Shown here in pieces: positions 35,701 through 45,161 of a stretch of DNA of 64,000 nt. Under the pieces are notes generated by a model. That model searched no databases, was not told the DNA's origin, and worked only from the letters and a program-made list of their open reading frames with translations. Source of the DNA: Ephemerocybe angulata (Eukaryota; Basidiomycota; Agaricomycetes; Agaricales; Psathyrellaceae); the NCBI GenBank assembly GCA_013368325.1, contig JAACJK010000234.1:1-64000 (forward strand), given 5' to 3'. Positions within the stretch are counted from its first letter, which is position 1, and every line of letters begins with the position of its first letter. The translations under genes and the position numbers were made by a program.

Positions 35701-36177
35701 CGCGCATTTGAGCAGATAGGCTTATACAACGAGATCTACGAGACTAGAGTACAAGAGAGGCATCGTAGTAATTACCCTATACCCCTATAGTACCAAGCCC
35801 ATGCTCTCCCTAAGTTTTGTCCCACTCGATCCCCACTCACCAATCTCGATTCCGAACCCCTCCTCCTCATCCCCGTTCGCGCTTAAACGCGCAATTAAAC
35901 CTTCGCTTCCCTGCACGGCACCCGGAATCTATGGCTCGGTTACCTGCCATCAGACGTCCGAGATGAGCGCACGCTGTCACTGTGCAAAAATTTTCGCTGT
36001 TGCGCAGGTCTTGGTGTCTGCCGCTGCCATACAGGCATAACGCAAGTGTGCGCACAAGCGCGTTTCCGAGTTCTCCGAGTCAGAGATCGGGTTTTTGGCG
36101 GGGCTTGGCGGAGAAGGGTACGTGTTCTAGAGTGGTTGGGTGATGTGCGGAAGTCGGGCCCGGGTGGGCTGGAAATG

Positions 36178-36183
36178 TATAAG
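36178..36183 (+). promoter_or_regulatory. TATA-like element ahead of intron-dense array 0
   Basis: TATAAG within GTATAAGAGGG. It is conserved in the two other arrays at 50962-50967 and 59395-59400, followed each time by a pyrimidine-rich stretch (CTTCCCTCCCTCTTCT) typical of fungal transcription starts. Confidence 0.45.
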
Positions 36184-36199
36184 AGGGCTGGGTGCGTAC

Positions 36200-37232
36200 C
36201 TTGGTTTCTCCATCTCCTCAGCGAGACTTCCCTCCCTCTTCTACTCTGCCCCGCTTGTCTTCGCTGGACCACTCGTCTGCGAGACTCTCTCTTCGTTGTT
36301 TTTGGTGGCCTTGGCGATGTACGGTGACCCGTCGTCGCCCTCGTCGTCCTCGTCGGTGTAGGCGCGTTGGTCGTCGTTTGGTGAGTTGCCCCTATTTCGA
36401 TTTGGGCTGGTTATTGGTTCCGAGCTCACCTCTTGACCAGATACCACGATGTCGGCGCTGGCGGAAGGTCGTCTTCAAGACATCGGTGAGTCCTGTGTCG
36501 GTTTTCTTGAGTACTGACTAGACCTTTTTAGATGAACTTTACCCACCTGGGTTGCGTGGCCGTTGGCGGCCGTCGCTCAATTGAGCTCGACATTCGCCGT
36601 TAGAACTGGTGGGATGCGGGTCAAGGTATGTGTTTCGTTTAGGCGTTTTATTCACAAAGGCTGACTAGTGTATCATACCACAGACTGAATATACGGATAC
36701 AGAGTGAGTGCATTCGAGTTTCGCGTATCAACTGCAACTAACTTACCTCCCTCGACTCCAGCCGTTCACTTCGCCTCAGGATGGCGCTTCATGGTGACCA
36801 AAGTGAGCTGCGAGCCTCTCGTTTGCTTGCACCTGACTGACTATGCCACGTCCAATAGTGTCGAAGCTAAGCAGAGGTAAGAGAGCTGTAGTCTCGTTCG
36901 CAATGTCCTACTCACCTGTATTGGCCGGCAGCGTCGATCCTCACTCCACCCTAGTCCCTCTGGCGAGTGGTATGACTGCGCATGCACGATTGACGGCGCT
37001 CCTGTGAAAAAGTGAGTAATCTCATTCTAAAGTTTCGAATGGTTCACTCACGGTTTCCTGACCACCAGTCACGATCCCCGGGTTGACGGATGGTTGCACG
37101 GCAGTTCCGGTACTTCGCTGCGATTGTGCACGACGGTGGGTGAATGTAGGAGGTCGTGACGGGCTTGTGGACGGGTCTACGATCGTGAGTACACTAACTA
37201 GACTCGTGGTGACGACTGACTGACCTATGACC
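36200..37232 (+). ncRNA. Candidate intron-dense non-coding transcription unit, array 0, 5' part
   Basis: Downstream of a TATA-like element, short exon-like segments alternate with ~45-60 nt segments that look exactly like basidiomycete introns. Examples: GTGAGTTG...CTTGACCAG (from 36,380), GTGAGTCC...TTTTTAG, GTATGTG...ACCACAG, GTGAGTGC...CTCCAG, GTGAGCTG...CAATAG and GTGAGTAA...CTGACCACCAG. Splicing the first exons opens a frame of about 50 codons (MYGDPSS..., then IPRCRRW, MNFTHLGC), which then stops. Later exons have stops in all frames. The layout is conserved in the two other arrays. The transposon at 37,233 cuts the series inside one intron. Transcription is inferred, not shown. Confidence 0.5.
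37226..37232 (+). repeat. Left target-site duplication (TATGACC)
   Basis: The same seven bases flank the right end at 43868-43874. The uninterrupted site CTGACCTATGACCGCCCCCG is present once in each of the other two arrays (near 52,005 and 60,430). Confidence 0.9.
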
Positions 37233-37251
37233 CTCAGTAAAAACGAAAGTC
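37233..37251 (+). repeat. Left terminal inverted repeat, 19 bp
   Basis: CTCAGTAAAAACGAAAGTC, an exact inverted match to 43849-43867. Confidence 0.95.
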
Positions 37252-37631
37252 CGCTGAAATTCGCGCAAAGTCTGTTGTAAGTCAGAAATTGGCAAAACTG
37301 ACTAAATTGTCGTTCCCATCGACTGTTGAAGTCGTGTGTAAGTCAGAGAGATATGGTCGATTGATGGATGCTGTACGGGTGGTCTCCTTGACTTTTACAT
37401 GACTTTCGCACTAGTTTTAGCTGACTTAAGTACAATAGCATCACGTTGAATAACAAGCAAAAGTCAGGCACACTTCATTTTCTAGAAGGAAAGAGTCCGG
37501 CAAAAGTCAAATGAAATTCAGGCGAGAGTCTCAAATCTTATGGCGTGCATAGCAGGTTGATTGTGGCCAGTCGTACTATTATATTCCAGCGAGACAAGTC
37601 CAATCTATGTACTCTATGTGCAATATTCTCC

Positions 37632-40082
37632 CTACTCCGGAGAAGTTGAGACCTTCTTGACCTTACCACGTCGCTATTTGAGAAGTGGGATCAGCTTCGC
37701 GTGTCGCACTCTGGGAATGTACAGATGACTGACCTTTGGGAGCATCTCGAGGATGTCAGTCTCTGAAGGAATCTTCTCCGAGGCGAGGATTGCGTTGATC
37801 ATATCTAAGTAATTGGATTTTGTTAGTACCGTGCTTTTTCGGATCTAGTTGATGGGTACTTGCCTGCTTTCTTTGGGTTTTTCATGCACGGAATTGCGTG
37901 CTTAGCGATCCATGCCTTCAGCGACTCTGTCGTCGTTTGCTAGAACATGTGGATTAGTTCTTCTGCCAAGCTCAACGAGATTGAAGGGGGCTCACCGTAT
38001 TCAGGGATTCGAACATCGAAACCGCGTCGGCATTGCCGGGTAATTTGGCGCCCGATCCGGCGGCGTCATCATCAATGAGTCCAATGTCCTTAACTAAGCC
38101 CCAAAGCGCATCCACAAGCAAGCCAAGGTACATGTCGCTGATGTAGCCCCCAGCATCGCTGACCTTGCGATGGTAGCAAAGATAGCGCGCCACCCGGCAT
38201 GTTCTCAGAGCGGCGGCGAGAAGGCGATGCGCAATGGAAACGGCCCCGACTGCCTTCCACGACGTAAGAACAGTCGATATCTTGAGGTCGCCGGCCGTGA
38301 ATTGATAGTGGCCCCATCCGATGTTCGTTTCCTCCTCGGAGTACGTTGCGCTATTTGGATCAGCCGTTTCGATCCGCACGGTGTACTCGACAACACGGCT
38401 CTCGGGCTCTTCAGGCGGATAGCGATCTGGGTTGTCGGACAATACCTTGAGACGGTCCATGAGAGTAACCACATTACCAATTGAAGGGTGGTTGAGCACA
38501 AGCGATTCTATGGGGTTTGAGGAGACATTAGTATGAATCTGTAGGTACCGAGGACGAAGTTAACTTACCCATGAGATTATTATCTGAACGCCCATCCGGA
38601 TCCCGCATTATAAGTGAGATAGCCAAGTTGATTAGTACTGGCTATGAAGCTCGGCTGGGAAACGAACTCTACGTACGCGAAGGATTGACAGAAATACCGG
38701 ATATGTCAATTGCAGATGCGGGTAGGTCCGACTTCTTGCCCCCGGGGTTTGTCTTGCCAAGCCCAAAAACGTTGTTGACGTCGCCTGAAAGTAGTTAGCT
38801 CAGTCTATACATCGCGACTGTTACTGAAACTTGAAAGCCATAGCATACCTTTGTGCTTCTTCTTCACCCCCGAGTCGTCGTGTTCGGCCTCTTCTGCCCG
38901 TGCCTTCTTCAACTTCGCTTCCCTGGTGGCTGCGTCCTGCTGAGATTGTGAGCGGGGGCGCTTGGAAGATGACGCCGGCTTTGGAGTATCTGGCTCGTCA
39001 GCAGGATTTTCTTCTATCTCGATATCGCTCTTATTCGAGTCGGTGCCGAGGGATTCTGCGCGTGCTCGGGCCTTTCCCTTGCCTCTTGATGTCGGGGTGG
39101 TCCGTTTGGCGGTGGATGCCAGAGCGTTGAGATGGGATGAGATCATGTGCTCTGCCTTCCAATTCCCAGCGCATAGACGAAGGACCTCGTGTCGTTTTTC
39201 AAGCTCCTTCAACAGAGCGTTCCAGATCGCCCGGTAATGGCTCTTGTACCAGGTCATCGTACGGGTGGCAGGCTTGCCAGGACGCCGTGCAGATTGAGGT
39301 TCCTTCAAGGGTGTAAGGTTGGATGAACATAGGGCAACGACATCACCTTTGATTTCTTTATACTTGGTCTGGGAAACCATAGTCCCATCTCGCTCTCGCA
39401 AAGCGGTCTTCATCGAAGGCCGTGAACCGTTGTTGCCGCTGGTAGCACAGTCTAGATCATCTTGACAGTCCGAAAGATTCCACAGCACTTCTTGAGGGAG
39501 ATCCGTCGGGCATGCAACTGGGCGTGTGCGTATGAAGCCAGCGCTGGCGGCTGAATGTTCCAGGTTTGTTGCGTTAGAAATTGAATCGCTTGGCGCCAGC
39601 GATGCGCTCCGGGAGTCGGAGAATTGTGATGATGCAGTCCTGAAAGAGGTCGTGTATTAGGTTTGAATGGATATAGGATGACGAGTTCAAGCCAAAATGG
39701 CCCAGACGTACCGCATATGATGAACAGGCTGTTGGACCTGCCCAGCATGGCTGTGCAGAAGCTGTAATTCCCTCCGTAGCTTCATATTCTCCTCGTACAG
39801 GGATTGCGTGAACTGCGAGGATTTGGCCACCTGGGCTGCGGCAACTTGATAGTCATCGAAGAGCTTCTTGAAGATTCCATTCCGACATAGCGTCTCGAAG
39901 GGGAGGTCCTCGATGGCCAGGTTATTTGGGTCGGCTATATCAAGCTGAAGGTTGTCAATGAACGTTGGGTCAGATGAAGGATATGTGAATCCATATGCGA
40001 GATTTGATGGCTGGTCTCCTGGCATGCTCGTATAGCTATGTGAAGAAAGCGGAGATTGCTGAGCTGGACGGAACTGCGACAT
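37632..40082 (-). CDS. Second gene of the transposon: unrecognised protein with Lys-rich linker
   Basis: A multi-exon gene, intact when spliced. It starts MSQFRPAQQSPLSSHSYTSM (40082). Exon 1 ends at 39712 and a 72-nt intron leads to 39639. The frame then runs through TMTWYKSHYRAIWNALLKEL and RLCAGNWKAEHMI and a Ser/Lys/Glu-rich low-complexity linker (about 38,880-39,100). Beyond the linker a helical C-terminal domain (SWKAVGAVSIAHRLLAAALR; GLLVDALWGLVKDIGLIDD) ends in LPKRRGKVKKVSTSPE. One 3' intron appears to use a GC donor (GCAAGT). An N-terminal helix (KKLFDDYQVAAAQVAKSSQF, EENMKLRRELQLL) may form a coiled coil. I do not recognise the family. Being inside the inverted repeats and intact argues for a role in transposition or its control. 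Confidence 0.75.
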
Positions 40083-40344
40083 CGCGACACGGCGACGTGT
40101 CGGAGAAACGGTGGCTAGAATAGGAATACTCGAGCGTTGCATCAATGCCGTGAGCGAATGATATTGCCGAGATGTTTACCCAATTACCCACCCATTTACA
40201 GATTCATCATTGTTGGAAGCTATGCGTGTATCGACCAGTATCAACGCAGCATAAGTGGAAATGATACTACCAGGATACTACATTGATAAATAATGTAGGC
40301 CTCATCTGAGCCTCTCATCTCATCTTATTATCCGCCTTGCCACT

Positions 40345-43300
40345 ATGGGAAACCCAAAGCCCATTTGCTACTGCAGCCAGTGTCAGCCTGGCATTGAGCG
40401 ATCTACTCGCACAGCACGTACACATCTGGAGGGCGACAGACAACGCCTCGAAAAGTCAAGGGATGCTCATAAACAGCATCAGCAGCACGGACAAGAGACT
40501 GAAACCCTTCTCAACCTCATCACCTTCCTGAATTCGTGCATAAAGAAGACAGAAGATGCAATTAACTTGGTGCGCACTGATAAGGACGACAATGATCTAG
40601 GTGCCTACGAGAGTAAGTGCATATATGTTAAGTGTATTCAGAAACTCACCGTATACTATCATTGTAGCGGTTGGGGGTGCCCACTTTAGTGGAGATCAGC
40701 ATGACGATGATATCCCTGATGACGACCTAAGCAGGATCGAGCCGATTTTAACTTGGAATCAAACGGGAGGAGCCTTGGCTTTGAATATCGCCACCGAGGA
40801 GGGAGAAGATGGGGAGCTGCTGCCAGATATAGAAATCGTCGGGTTCGACACTGAATCCGACTCGGATGAAGAGCAGGAACCCGGTTCTCCAATCCCAGAG
40901 GAGGACAAAGACGCCGACACCAACGGGCAAGGCCCAGAATCGCCCCCCACAGATCTAGGTTCTACCTTCTTTGACCGCCCCCAATGCGTGCTAGATATTG
41001 AAAGGGACCTTCTTGGAGACTATGTCCCACCAGCAGAGCCTCCAGATACGCCATTTGTTCAAGAACCGCTATCTAAGCCCGAGATGCTGAGCCTGAAGCA
41101 CTACGTTGCGTGGAGAAAATCAAATGGGACGGTGCGGGCATATAATGAACATCGGGCCGTACTACAGGATGCGACTGGAGAAGAGATTCTGTCCCTTTAT
41201 CTGGTCCGTAAACTTGCGCGGCGCATAGCTCGACTCGAACCCCAGGTTTTCGACATGTGCCCGAAGAGCTGTATTGCATACACAGGCGCCTACTCTGGCT
41301 TGAAAAGATGTCCATATGTTCACCAGAAGTCGAAGAAAAAATGCGACACACCTCGCTACAAGAAAACGCGATCCGGGAAGCTGGTACCGAGAGCCCAATT
41401 CAAGGTCCTACCAGTTGCAGCATCCATCCAAGCACTCTACGCTAACAAGGAATCATCTACCCTCCTTCGCCACCGTGATCGGAGTCTCAAAGCTGTTATG
41501 GGGCTTCTCGAGCAAGCGAAGGAGATGGCCACGTCTCTCGACGACTGCAAGCAGTACTCGGACTTCGCTGACAGCTCAATCCACCGACTCCAATACAGCG
41601 AGATGGACTTGTTTCAAGACCCTCGTGATATCGCATTCGCCCTATCAACCGACGGTGCCCAGCTCACAATGAAGAAACAGTCAAACACTTGGATCATGAT
41701 ACTTATTCTCATGAACTTACCCCCCGAGCTTCGTTCGCAATCCCGGCACGTCATTGTGTGCTTCGCTACTCCTGGACCTAACTCTCCTGGAGATATAGAG
41801 TCATTTATGCGACCGCTTTTCGAGGAGTTTGCCCGGCTGGCGGCCGGAGTCTGGATATGGGACTCCCTCGATGCTGCCTACTTCTTTCATCGTTCATACA
41901 CGGTCATGGTTCTGGGGGATATGTTGGGGTCAGCGAAGATGAACGGGATGTCAGGGCACTCAGCTGTTCGCGGAGATCGATTTACCGAAGTTGAAGGGGC
42001 ACGGTCAAGTACTCAGAGTGGCGCAAAGGCTCAGTATTACCCTAGCTCCCCACCAAGCAACGCCACATACAACCCAGCTCGTCCTCCGACCTACGACTTA
42101 ACGAATCTTCCACGCAGAAATCAAGCGGAATACTGGCGTACCCTAACGAGCATCCACAATGCCGGGTCGAAGCGAGCATTGGCTGTCATATCAAAAAATA
42201 CAGGTGTGGCCAGGATCCCGTTGTGTGTCGCGAGCCCCGCCTTCCTCCACCCATCCTACTTTCCCCTCGATCCATTCCACCTGTTCTACGAGAACTGCAT
42301 GCCGTTTATCTGGGATACATGGGCCACCGGAAGCAAGCCTGGCGAACGCGTGCACGTCCCAGCGGCGAAGATTTCTAAACTGGGCGAGCTTGTTGGTAAA
42401 GCGTACAAAACCCTGCCCCCTGCCTTCTGTGGGACGATACGAGACCCTGCGCTAAAGCGACAAAGTCAGTACAAGGCGTACGAATGGATGGCTCTGCTGC
42501 ACTGGTACATCTTACCAATTGGCCTTGAGGTTGAGTTCGACTTCCTCCTGCTCGACAACTTCTCCTACTTCGTCCACGCTGTCGAGACGGCAATGACGGT
42601 CCAATCGCATTCTCGGGAGACGCTCGCAGCTCTACAAGAAACAATTAACACGTTTCTCCAGCAATATGAGACGCTATACGTTGGAACCGACCCTACAAAG
42701 ATTCTTCGGTGTCGACTATGCATTTTCCAGCTAGTCCACGTACCCATCCATATCTCCTGGTACGGATCGATACGAAACGGGTCTCAGGCCACGGTAGAGC
42801 GAGAAATCGGACACGCGGAGCATCAAATACACTCGAAGGCGCACCCCTTTGCCAACCTGGAGAACATACTCATCGAGAAAGAAACAATCCGCCTCCTCCA
42901 ACTGTACATTCCAGGCCTTTCTTCATCCTGGGGGAAAGAGAGAACCTTCGCAGCGCCGCTTCCCTATCGAGATATGAAGCTTATCCAGAGCCTCAGAATC
43001 AATCAAGCGGACATACCTGGCCTCGAGACACACTTCCATGCCATCCGCACCTTGTTCGGGATGCAAGCAACGCGTAATCTTGTTGCAAAGCACGATCTTC
43101 GGCGCTTTGGCAAGCTCCAGATGAGCAAACACACTCTCAGAAGCAGAGTAAGCGAGGTTCACGCTGGAAGAGGCCTTGACGCGTACAACTTACTCCGCGA
43201 TTATAGATGGTTCGAGGTAAGTGCTCTACTTAGTGGCATCCACCAATGTAAATCTAAAGGCGATGCCAAACTGCGACAAACAGATCAGAACAGAACTTAC

Positions 43301-43649
43301 AAGGAATCGCCCAGAAATTGTGGAACACCAATTCGCCGAAGCCGTAGCATTCTACGCTCTCTCTTACCTGGGTCAAGAGAAAAAGGTTGTGGTCTACAGA
43401 CCCTTAGAGCAAGTACATTCCCCTCTGAGGACGGTTATACGCGGTAAATGGCCCTCTGGTAGTGAAGAGGAGTTCTTCGCAATGGACGTGAGTTGTATCA
43501 GCAACTTGATCGGCATATGGGAAGCGGATAAAGAGAGATCGGGGAATGTATACGTGTTGAGGAAGCACCCAGGTCTGGAAATGCTTGAACTGACTCAGTG
43601 TGGCCTCCCCGACACGATGGAGAAGGATAGAGATGATAACGATGAATAG
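40345..43649 (+). CDS. TNP2-like (Plavaka-type) transposase
   Basis: Three exons, 40345-40612, 40668-43216 and 43284-43649, give 1,060 residues. The N-terminus has a Cys cluster (ICYCSQCQPG, RTARTHL). An acidic linker precedes a Cys-bearing segment (CPKSCIAY, then CPYVHQKSKKKC). The catalytic core has the hallmark DPRDIAFALSTDG, with its Asp pair, then NLPPELR, PGDIESFMRPLFEEF and GVWIWDSLDA. FPLDPFHLFYENCMPFIWD and a DUF4218-like tail (LRCRLCIFQLVHVPIH, HPFANLENI) follow. Enzymes of this group cut and paste the element by its inverted repeats. The usual Cys-x2-Cys after the GH motif (here MSGHSAVRG) is missing, which may be lineage variation or early decay. No KDZ signature (DGNF, YDIACQ) is present. 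Confidence 0.9.
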
Positions 43650-43848
43650 TAGATACCACTATACCGCAATCTATTAGGACCGAAGGAGCCATATCATTCA
43701 GTGTACTTATGCCTGACTTCTGCATGACTATGCAGACCCAATCTGGAGGACCTCTCAAAGCGGGTGTGGGCATTTCAATGTATACGGACTTTTGCCTGAC
43801 GCTTGTTGATCTATCTGCTAATCACACGACTTCTGCGTGAATGTGCAA

Positions 43849-43867
43849 GACTTTCGTTTTTACTGAG
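43849..43867 (-). repeat. Right terminal inverted repeat, 19 bp
   Basis: GACTTTCGTTTTTACTGAG, an exact complement of the left end; TATGACC follows immediately. Confidence 0.95.
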
Positions 43868-43874
43868 TATGACC

Positions 43875-44870
43875 GCCCCCGTTCGTAGCACCTGGGTATT
43901 CCGTTGCATTCCGACGCGCCTTGCAAGTCTAAACGACCCTCAGCGACACCTGTTGTGAAGGTAAGCGAATCAGCTCGTGAGTAGGGACGGGATTAAGGGC
44001 TGACCTGACTGCAGCGCGGCGCGGGTCCGTTCGAATGCGAATGCGAATGCGAATGCGAGCTTAGCACGATGTTGGATCATGACTCGGAGGCGGGGTCTAT
44101 TCAAGGTTAGCCAGCCGACCCTTTATTCGACGCGAGAATGGAGACTAACCTGAATGCAGTGCCAGTCCGATACGTCGAATCGCGACCCCGTCGACGTTCT
44201 GGTGAATGGGCCGGTGACTCGTCGACACCATGGCTATGGTGTTTGTTGTACTAGCCTTGGCCACGTCCAAGTCGTTGTGCCGAGGTGAGTACAACTTGCT
44301 ACTTTCGCCGTCGTGTGCTGATGTCTCGTCAGAGTCGAGAGATGAGGGTATGGCCTGGTAGCGTAAGAAAGTTCTCGGTTGCGAGTCGAGTTTTAGTTGA
44401 AGGTATGCTGCGCGCCTGTGTGCTCAAGGTAAGAGTTCAGTATCAACGATTTCTGGGCCTGATATTGACCGATTCTGACCTGTAGCCTTTGCTTCCGTGT
44501 TTTGGATTGATAGCGAGCACTCGCTCGTCATGGGCCAGCGTCGTGAAGGTATACGTCGTCGATTCTGTGCCGAAGGTGAGCGAATGGACTTTACATTGAC
44601 TGGGAGATGAATGACTCACCTGCCCGCAAGCCCGTCGTGTATGCCGGTGCCCGACGCAAGACCAAGTCCAAGCCGTTGTAAATGAGGTGAGTACGGCTTG
44701 CTGTTGTCATCGTCGCGCGCTAATGCTTCATAAAGTCGACAGGGGTGGGGTATGCCTTGTGCGCCGAGTTTCGTTGAGGGTATGCTGCAGACTGCGTGCT
44801 GAAGGTAAGTCTCGATATCAACGATTCTGAGCCTGATATTGACGAATTCTAGTGACTAGTTGACTTTCCA
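43875..44870 (+). ncRNA. Candidate intron-dense non-coding transcription unit, array 0, 3' part
   Basis: This continues the array interrupted by the transposon. Exon-like segments mostly end AAG or GAG and are followed by GTAAGC...CTGCAG, GTTAGCC...TGCAG, GTGAGTACAACT...GTCAG (donor 44285), GTAAGAG...CTGTAG and others. A related exon-intron module recurs within the block: GTGAGTAC donors at 44285 and 44687, followed by related ATCAACGAT...CTGATATTGAC introns. A short (GCGAAT)n run lies near 44,034-44,058. There is no open frame through the exons. The block ends directly before the PDK copy 2 promoter. Confidence 0.5.
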
Positions 44871-44965
44871 GGTCCTGTGTAGACGGCTAGATAGTGCGCG
44901 AGAGGCGGCGTGGGTGGGCTGGACTGCGTTGTTTGAGTGAGCAAGGAGGGGTCGAGAGGACGGGC

Positions 44966-45030
44966 TGCAGCCAATCAGAGGTTGGGTGTTTTGGAAAGAG
45001 AAAAGTCGAGGCGAGGGCAGCCAATCAGCG
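44966..45030 (+). promoter_or_regulatory. Twin CCAAT boxes upstream of PDK copy 2
   Basis: GCAGCCAATCAG occurs twice, with CCAAT at 44971-44975 and 45021-45025, 130-190 nt before the ATG. The same pair precedes copy 3 (53381, 53427) and copy 4 (61689, 61763). CCAAT boxes bind the fungal HAP/NF-Y complex, which often controls mitochondrial genes. They are not seen before copy 1. Confidence 0.6.
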
Positions 45031-45161
45031 CGCTTGAAAGGGCGGCGTCGAAGCGGCACGTCGCGTGTGCGCCGGAATCGGCATGGGAATCCCGGGCAGA
45101 GTCAGGTCTCAGTCTATCTTTCTCCACAACGTTCAAGTCTAGCTCCGCGTCGTTCGTTGCA

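Larger units (their letters stand above)
37233..43867 (+). mobile_element. Complete TNP2/Plavaka-type DNA transposon, 6,635 bp
   Basis: The ends are perfect 19-bp inverted repeats: CTCAGTAAAAACGAAAGTC at 37233-37251 and its complement at 43849-43867. They are flanked by TATGACC on both sides. Inside are a transposase gene (plus) and a second gene (minus) reading divergently from about 40,100-40,350. Both can be spliced without frameshift, so the element looks recent and possibly autonomous. Subterminal regions are rich in short AAAAGTC / GACTT(T/C)TGC motifs in both orientations, plausible transposase-binding sites. The insertion splits a putative intron of the intron-dense array. The transposase relates to the CACTA/TNP2 group, whose usual target duplication is 2-4 bp, so 7 bp is notable. 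Confidence 0.92.

Noticed and set aside
40345..43649. KDZ (Kyakuja-Dileera-Zisupton) transposase
   Set aside because: Considered because KDZ elements are common in mushrooms, but the DGNF and YDIACQ-type signatures are absent and the core matches TNP2/Plavaka-type enzymes.
44034..44058. GCGAAT hexamer run as a functional repeat
   Set aside because: A short microsatellite that varies between arrays; probably simple slippage.
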